Source: a virus. Taken from it: a stretch of 64,000 nt of DNA. Both the position numbers and the translations under genes were made by a program. The notes beneath the pieces were generated by a model, which saw only the letters and a program-made list of their open reading frames with translations, was not told the DNA's origin and did not search any database. Below, piece by piece: positions 60,655-64,000 of this stretch (positions are counted from its first letter, which is position 1; the number at the start of each line of letters is the position of its first letter). Location: the IMG/VR virus record IMGVR_UViG_3300048672_001165, positions 29,685 through 93,684 of that record; one strand, given 5' to 3'.

Positions 60655-62775
60655 ATGCATTCTGACAAAATCCCCCTGTCCGCGCTGAGCGTCTGGTACA
60701 CTATCGGTTCCAGTTTTGTGCCGCCCATCAATCCACTGGTGGGAAATAATCTTTACCTTGAAGTGTACTCTGGACCGCAAGCTCAACCTCTGGCAGTGTT
60801 TGACAGGGATGACGCATATCTCAGCATTACCCTTTGTAATACCGATGTCATTGCTGCCAGACATATAGAAGATCTGTTTCCCAAACATCTTGAGGAATTT
60901 CGTCAACTGACGTGGAAGCACTGGGCTGTAAATGACATCAAGGAGGCCTTTGTGAACATCATGCGCACCTTCTACGGGCGACTTGAAACCAACCATCTGG
61001 ATGTACCCGACATGGCCAACGACCTCAACGCTCAACTGGTGCAACTTCGGAAGGTTGATCAGTTCTACTTTCTTAACAACCAAAGTCGAGAACGAAAAGA
61101 AATGATTTTGGTCAATAGCGACAACCCCGCTGAAGACCGAGTCTATGTTGATGGGAATAAATACTACATTGCTATCAATTACAGGGAGGTTAAAGTCGCC
61201 CATAAAGATCAACCTGTAACGCTTTTGCGCAACTACTTGAACTTGCGCATAGAAAAGTTTGCAACTGACGTCTTTAAGCTTGCTGAGATGGTGTCTATCC
61301 AGTGCCAAGGCATGCTTATCCACTATAACTTGGCTGTCTACATGGCAGAACGCTTGAAGCTGATTATGAACAATGAATCCCCCAACACCCCTTTCATGCT
61401 CCAACAGATGCACCCACAGGCCCCCATGCAACAACCTGCACAATTCCCGTTTCAACAATACGGCTACCCTGCCAATCCGCCGCTGTGCGAGCAGATCAAG
61501 ACGGTTGAAGAAGCTCTGATGGTGTTTCCTCAGCGCCTGGCTCATACAGTCTTCAAGCCAAAGGTAGAGTGCCCTGCAACAACGGTGGTCATCCTTGAAA
61601 AGCATGAAGGTGTTATCCCAAATGGCATGTTTGCTGTGACATGCAACTACGCCAACAACCTGTCAACAGTGGTTGTGACGGTAGGTAGCAACTATGCGTT
61701 ATCTAACAGGCATCCTTTGTATCTGTCACTGCTTGTTGAGCAAATGCAACACCTGTTGCATACACCCATGATGAATATGGGCTACTTGACACAATATCAC
61801 CCGCTGGAGCGAGCCAATCAACTCAACCCGCTAGTTTATCAAGCTGCTAAAGCTTTGGCTACAATGCTAGACTTTTTCTACGGGCGTTCTGCTGTTGTTG
61901 CTCATCGGTATTCTCCCCTTGAATACCTCAACACCATTGACTACATGTCAAATACCAACGTCAACGCAACAATTTGGCTGACACAAAAAGAAATGGTTCC
62001 GTACATTGATCTGGTATCAATCCATCAAGGACAGTCGGATCGTATCCGTTGCAATGTCCTTATTTCTACAGCACCCGTTGCCAAAGAGGCTTACGCCCGT
62101 ACTGATGATCCGTTCTTAAACTGCGTTCTTGCACAAATGCTCGCCCATGAGGTCATGGAAAATTTAGGCAAAAACGAAGAACAGGTCAAGGGTATTGCAA
62201 ATCGCATTTCCAAGACCATTTCAAACCAGCTGTTCATCGCTGGTGTTCTCCAACCCCGAAAGGAAGAAACCAACATGTCTACTCAAGAACAACCCGAAAC
62301 TTCCACTCAAATGAACACTGAAAATACCCCAACCAAAACCTACGAGCAGGTCATGGATTCGCCTGCACGTGTTAAGAACCAAGAGGCTGTCGATCGTGAG
62401 ATTGATGATGCTCTAGGTCTTAAACTGATGCAGCTGCGCATGTCCGTTGAGACGTATGAAAAGCTGTCGAAATACGCGGGTCAAAAGGGTATTATCCCTA
62501 AGGCTGCTGTGCGTCAGATCGTAGAACAGTTCCTGAATGGAGCGCCTGAGGAAAGTGAGATCGATCAAATCCGCATGTTGTGCATTGGTGAAACGGCGCG
62601 CTACGGCCTGGAGCAATTCAAGCAGCTGGAAGACCTGCCTGTAGGTTCGCAAGCGCGTCACGACAAGGCTCTGATCATTGTGCGTGAAATCACCACGGCT
62701 CTGGGCGAAGTGGGTGAAATGGTCACCCGCTACGCCAGCTACAAGGACGTCTTGAAGAACGCTAACCTGGGCTAA
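60655..62775 (+). CDS. Large hypothetical protein with a possible nested in-frame second product
   Basis: A 706-residue protein with no clear ribosome site at its first ATG. Residues about 1-240 and 275-530 are mixed alpha/beta and may be related halves; between them is a Gln/Pro/Met-rich linker (about 242-275). An in-frame ATG at 62275 (residue 541), with AAAGGAAG eight bases upstream, opens a 166-residue C-terminal part that begins Gln/Thr-rich, then is helical and more GC-rich. It may be made separately. No catalytic motif is recognised. A terminator follows. Confidence 0.5.
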   Translation: MHSDKIPLSALSVWYTIGSSFVPPINPLVGNNLYLEVYSGPQAQPLAVFDRDDAYLSITLCNTDVIAARHIEDLFPKHLEEFRQLTWKHWAVNDIKEAFVNIMRTFYGRLETNHLDVPDMANDLNAQLVQLRKVDQFYFLNNQSRERKEMILVNSDNPAEDRVYVDGNKYYIAINYREVKVAHKDQPVTLLRNYLNLRIEKFATDVFKLAEMVSIQCQGMLIHYNLAVYMAERLKLIMNNESPNTPFMLQQMHPQAPMQQPAQFPFQQYGYPANPPLCEQIKTVEEALMVFPQRLAHTVFKPKVECPATTVVILEKHEGVIPNGMFAVTCNYANNLSTVVVTVGSNYALSNRHPLYLSLLVEQMQHLLHTPMMNMGYLTQYHPLERANQLNPLVYQAAKALATMLDFFYGRSAVVAHRYSPLEYLNTIDYMSNTNVNATIWLTQKEMVPYIDLVSIHQGQSDRIRCNVLISTAPVAKEAYARTDDPFLNCVLAQMLAHEVMENLGKNEEQVKGIANRISKTISNQLFIAGVLQPRKEETNMSTQEQPETSTQMNTENTPTKTYEQVMDSPARVKNQEAVDREIDDALGLKLMQLRMSVETYEKLSKYAGQKGIIPKAAVRQIVEQFLNGAPEESEIDQIRMLCIGETARYGLEQFKQLEDLPVGSQARHDKALIIVREITTALGEVGEMVTRYASYKDVLKNANLG

Positions 62776-62784
62776 TGACTTCTG

Positions 62785-62816
62785 GGTGGGTATGATAAAT
62801 ACCCACCTGCCTTTCT
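62785..62816 (+). terminator. Intrinsic terminator
   Basis: A 9-bp stem GGTGGGTAT / ATACCCACC with loop GATAA is followed by TGCCTTTCTT. Confidence 0.8.
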
Positions 62817-62836
62817 TATTCTACCGGAGAAAATAC

Positions 62837-63382
62837 ATGGATGAGTTGAAAAAGAAACTGCTATCGCCCATGACAGAAAGTCTCAACAAAGTCTTAAACA
62901 TGCTGACAGACTTATGGGGTCAGTTAGTAGGCGTGGCCAACGCATGTGCTCTTATTGATAAGCGTTTGGCTATCCTGCAAGAACAAGTCGATAGACAACA
63001 AACTCAACTAGACCAGCTTACCAACACCGTCAAGAGTTTGATGACCGCCACAAGTATTGATCCTATGCAGTTTAATAAGGCTTCTCAGTCAAGCATATTT
63101 GCTGAAGAATATACTGCTCTGCAAAAAAGCATGAGTGCCCATAATGAGCAACTCGTGCAAGCAGCAATGCAAGAAAACCTAGAACGCTTCAAAGCAGAAC
63201 AACAGCGCCTCTTAGCTATGAAAGAAGAAGAGATCAAAGCGCTTAAGAAACAAGTAAATGAAACAACAAAACGACCAGCCTCACCCCTAGAAAAAATAAC
63301 AGAGCCGCCAGTGCTTAATCACAAAAGCTCAAAACCTAAATGGAAAGTATTAGATATGTGGCCTAGTACCCCAAGAAAATAA
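62837..63382 (+). CDS. Coiled-coil protein
   Basis: The ATG at 62837 with GGAG upstream gives 181 residues. Residues about 30-65 and 85-150 have heptad patterns rich in Leu, Gln and Glu, so an extended coiled coil is likely. No enzymatic motif is seen. It may be a small structural or scaffold-like protein. A terminator follows. Confidence 0.5.
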   Translation: MDELKKKLLSPMTESLNKVLNMLTDLWGQLVGVANACALIDKRLAILQEQVDRQQTQLDQLTNTVKSLMTATSIDPMQFNKASQSSIFAEEYTALQKSMSAHNEQLVQAAMQENLERFKAEQQRLLAMKEEEIKALKKQVNETTKRPASPLEKITEPPVLNHKSSKPKWKVLDMWPSTPRK

Positions 63383-63396
63383 AAAAGGTAATAACC

Positions 63397-63447
63397 AAAG
63401 GTAGCTTTTATAAAAGCTTACCTTTTTCTTTTATGCTGGCATAAAAG
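63397..63447. terminator. Terminator plus palindromic element
   Basis: The stem AAAGGTA-GCTTTT / AAAAGC-T-TACCTTT (63397-63425, one bulge) is followed by TTTCTT. Directly after it, CTTTTATGC-TG-GCATAAAAG (63428-63447) places two copies of the recurrent element head to head. Confidence 0.75.
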
Positions 63448-63450
63448 AAA

Positions 63451-63512
63451 AACAAGATTGCAGAAATACGCAATCACATATAACAACTATGAGATAAGGA
63501 ATGTCTTCTTAT
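63451..63512 (+). promoter_or_regulatory. Promoter-like AACAAGATT-17-CATATAAC arrangement
   Basis: AACAAGATT (63451-63459) is followed after 17 bases by CATATAAC (63477-63484); the same pair with the same spacing precedes the gene at 35826. AATCACATATAAC also matches the region before 32495. GGAATGT follows, as before 32495. Confidence 0.45.
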
Positions 63513-63539
63513 CCAAATGTGTTACTTTAGGAGTTTGAC

Positions 63540-64000
63540 ATGACCCGCATCGTTAACCTGACCCAGCATACCGGCACCCCGACTCAAAGTGAGCAGGGTC
63601 TCATCGAGGTCTCTGCCGAAGACCGCAGCGCCCTGACGGCGCTGCTGACATTCGATTCCCCCCCGGAAGCGGGGGAGATCGACGAACGTGCAGGCGCGAT
63701 CGTGCAGATCGCGCAGAAGTACGGCGCCACGCGCGCCATGATTGGAGGAGCCATGTGGCTCCAGGGCCCGCTGGAGCGGGCCCTGTTCTGTGTTCGAATC
63801 GAACCCGTCTACGGCTTTTCTCGGCGCGCAAGCGTCGAGGAGAGTCTTCCGGACGGCACCGTCCGGAAGGTGCAGGTATTCGAACACGTGGGGTGGGTCC
63901 GCCCGTATAAGGCGGACTTCGAAGTCCGCCCGGAGGCGCCGGCTCCGGCGGTGGAAGGTTGGGTGGTGGTTTGCCTCCCAACCAAACCCTGGGGGGGGCC
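63540..64000 (+). CDS. Hairpin-packed GC-rich gene 4 (runs off window end)
   Basis: An open frame from the ATG at 63540 (TTTAGGAG site) continues to the window edge, about 153 residues, MTRIVNLTQHTGTPTQ at its start. Motifs LLTFDSPP, AMIGGAMWLQGPLERAL, IEPVYGFSRR and LPDGTVRKVQVFEHVGW match, from memory, a widespread bacterial/phage family of small proteins of unknown function whose members begin 'NLTQH.ATP'. The coding DNA is nearly filled with perfect stem-loops. Its leader resembles that of hairpin gene 1, so it probably belongs to the same group. The role is unknown. Confidence 0.6.
   Translation, partial: MTRIVNLTQHTGTPTQSEQGLIEVSAEDRSALTALLTFDSPPEAGEIDERAGAIVQIAQKYGATRAMIGGAMWLQGPLERALFCVRIEPVYGFSRRASVEESLPDGTVRKVQVFEHVGWVRPYKADFEVRPEAPAPAVEGWVVVCLPTKPWGG
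63625..63983. repeat. Stem-loop array inside gene 4
   Basis: Stems read directly: GCAGCGCC-CTGAC-GGCGCTGC (63625-63645), TCCCCC / GGGGGA (63657-63676), GCGCGATC-GTGCA-GATCGCGC (63694-63714), GGAGCC-ATGT-GGCTCC (63747-63762), CAGGGCCCGC-TGGA-GCGGGCCCTG (63762-63785), GTTCG-AAT-CGAAC (63792-63804), CTTCCGGACGG-CA-CCGTCCGGAAG (63846-63869), GTCCGCC / GGCGGAC (63897-63917), GGCGGAC-TTCGAA-GTCCGCC (63911-63930), CGCCGG-CT-CCGGCG (63937-63950) and GGTTGGG / CCCAACC (63957-63983). Confidence 0.92.

Overview
The window reads as part of a large ('jumbo') tailed, contractile-type bacteriophage genome infecting a Gram-negative host. The reasons are a very long tape-measure protein with a lytic transglycosylase domain, a phage-encoded multisubunit RNA polymerase in pieces (beta'-like with a DFDGD motif, beta-like, and a detached beta C-terminal piece), a prohead protease, a portal-like protein, large tail-fibre and baseplate-type proteins, a RecA-like ATPase, RuvC and RNase H nucleases, and a probable spanin pair. 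No tRNA, rRNA, CRISPR array or insertion sequence was seen. The host cannot be named from the sequence.

Layout. 1-6.5 kb: portal-like gene (minus, cut by the window edge), two probable virion proteins, RuvC, two membrane proteins. 6.5-23 kb: tail and adhesin block, including three paralogous ~1000-residue fibre-like proteins in tandem with beta-propeller-like ends, then four minus-strand structural genes, one with a LamG-like domain. 23-32.4 kb: spanin-like pair, RNase HI, small unknowns, RecA-like ATPase, two GC-rich genes, and the detached beta C-terminal piece. 32.4-38 kb: an accessory region with three consecutive GC-rich genes packed with perfect stem-loops, small unknown genes, and a GC-rich 576-residue protein sharing a repeat module with one of the hairpin genes. 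37.7-48.3 kb: tail proteins and the 2.4-kresidue tape measure. 48.4-58 kb: RNA polymerase beta' N-half and beta, helical and other unknown proteins, prohead protease. 58-64 kb: unknown genes, then a second hairpin-packed GC-rich gene running off the window end.

The most unusual content is the set of protein-coding genes at 32.5-33.8 kb and 63.5-64 kb in which perfect inverted repeats with short loops (some with TTCG or GAAA loops) follow one another almost without gaps, even across a stop/start junction. Other GC-rich genes in the window do not show this to the eye. Two further genome-wide patterns stand out: a recurring CGGCATAAA/TTTATGCCG element at many gene ends and terminators, and a shared promoter-like arrangement ahead of the GC-rich genes at 35.8 and 63.5 kb, part of which also occurs before the 32.5 kb gene. 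All functional calls rest on reading motifs by eye; no database search was possible.
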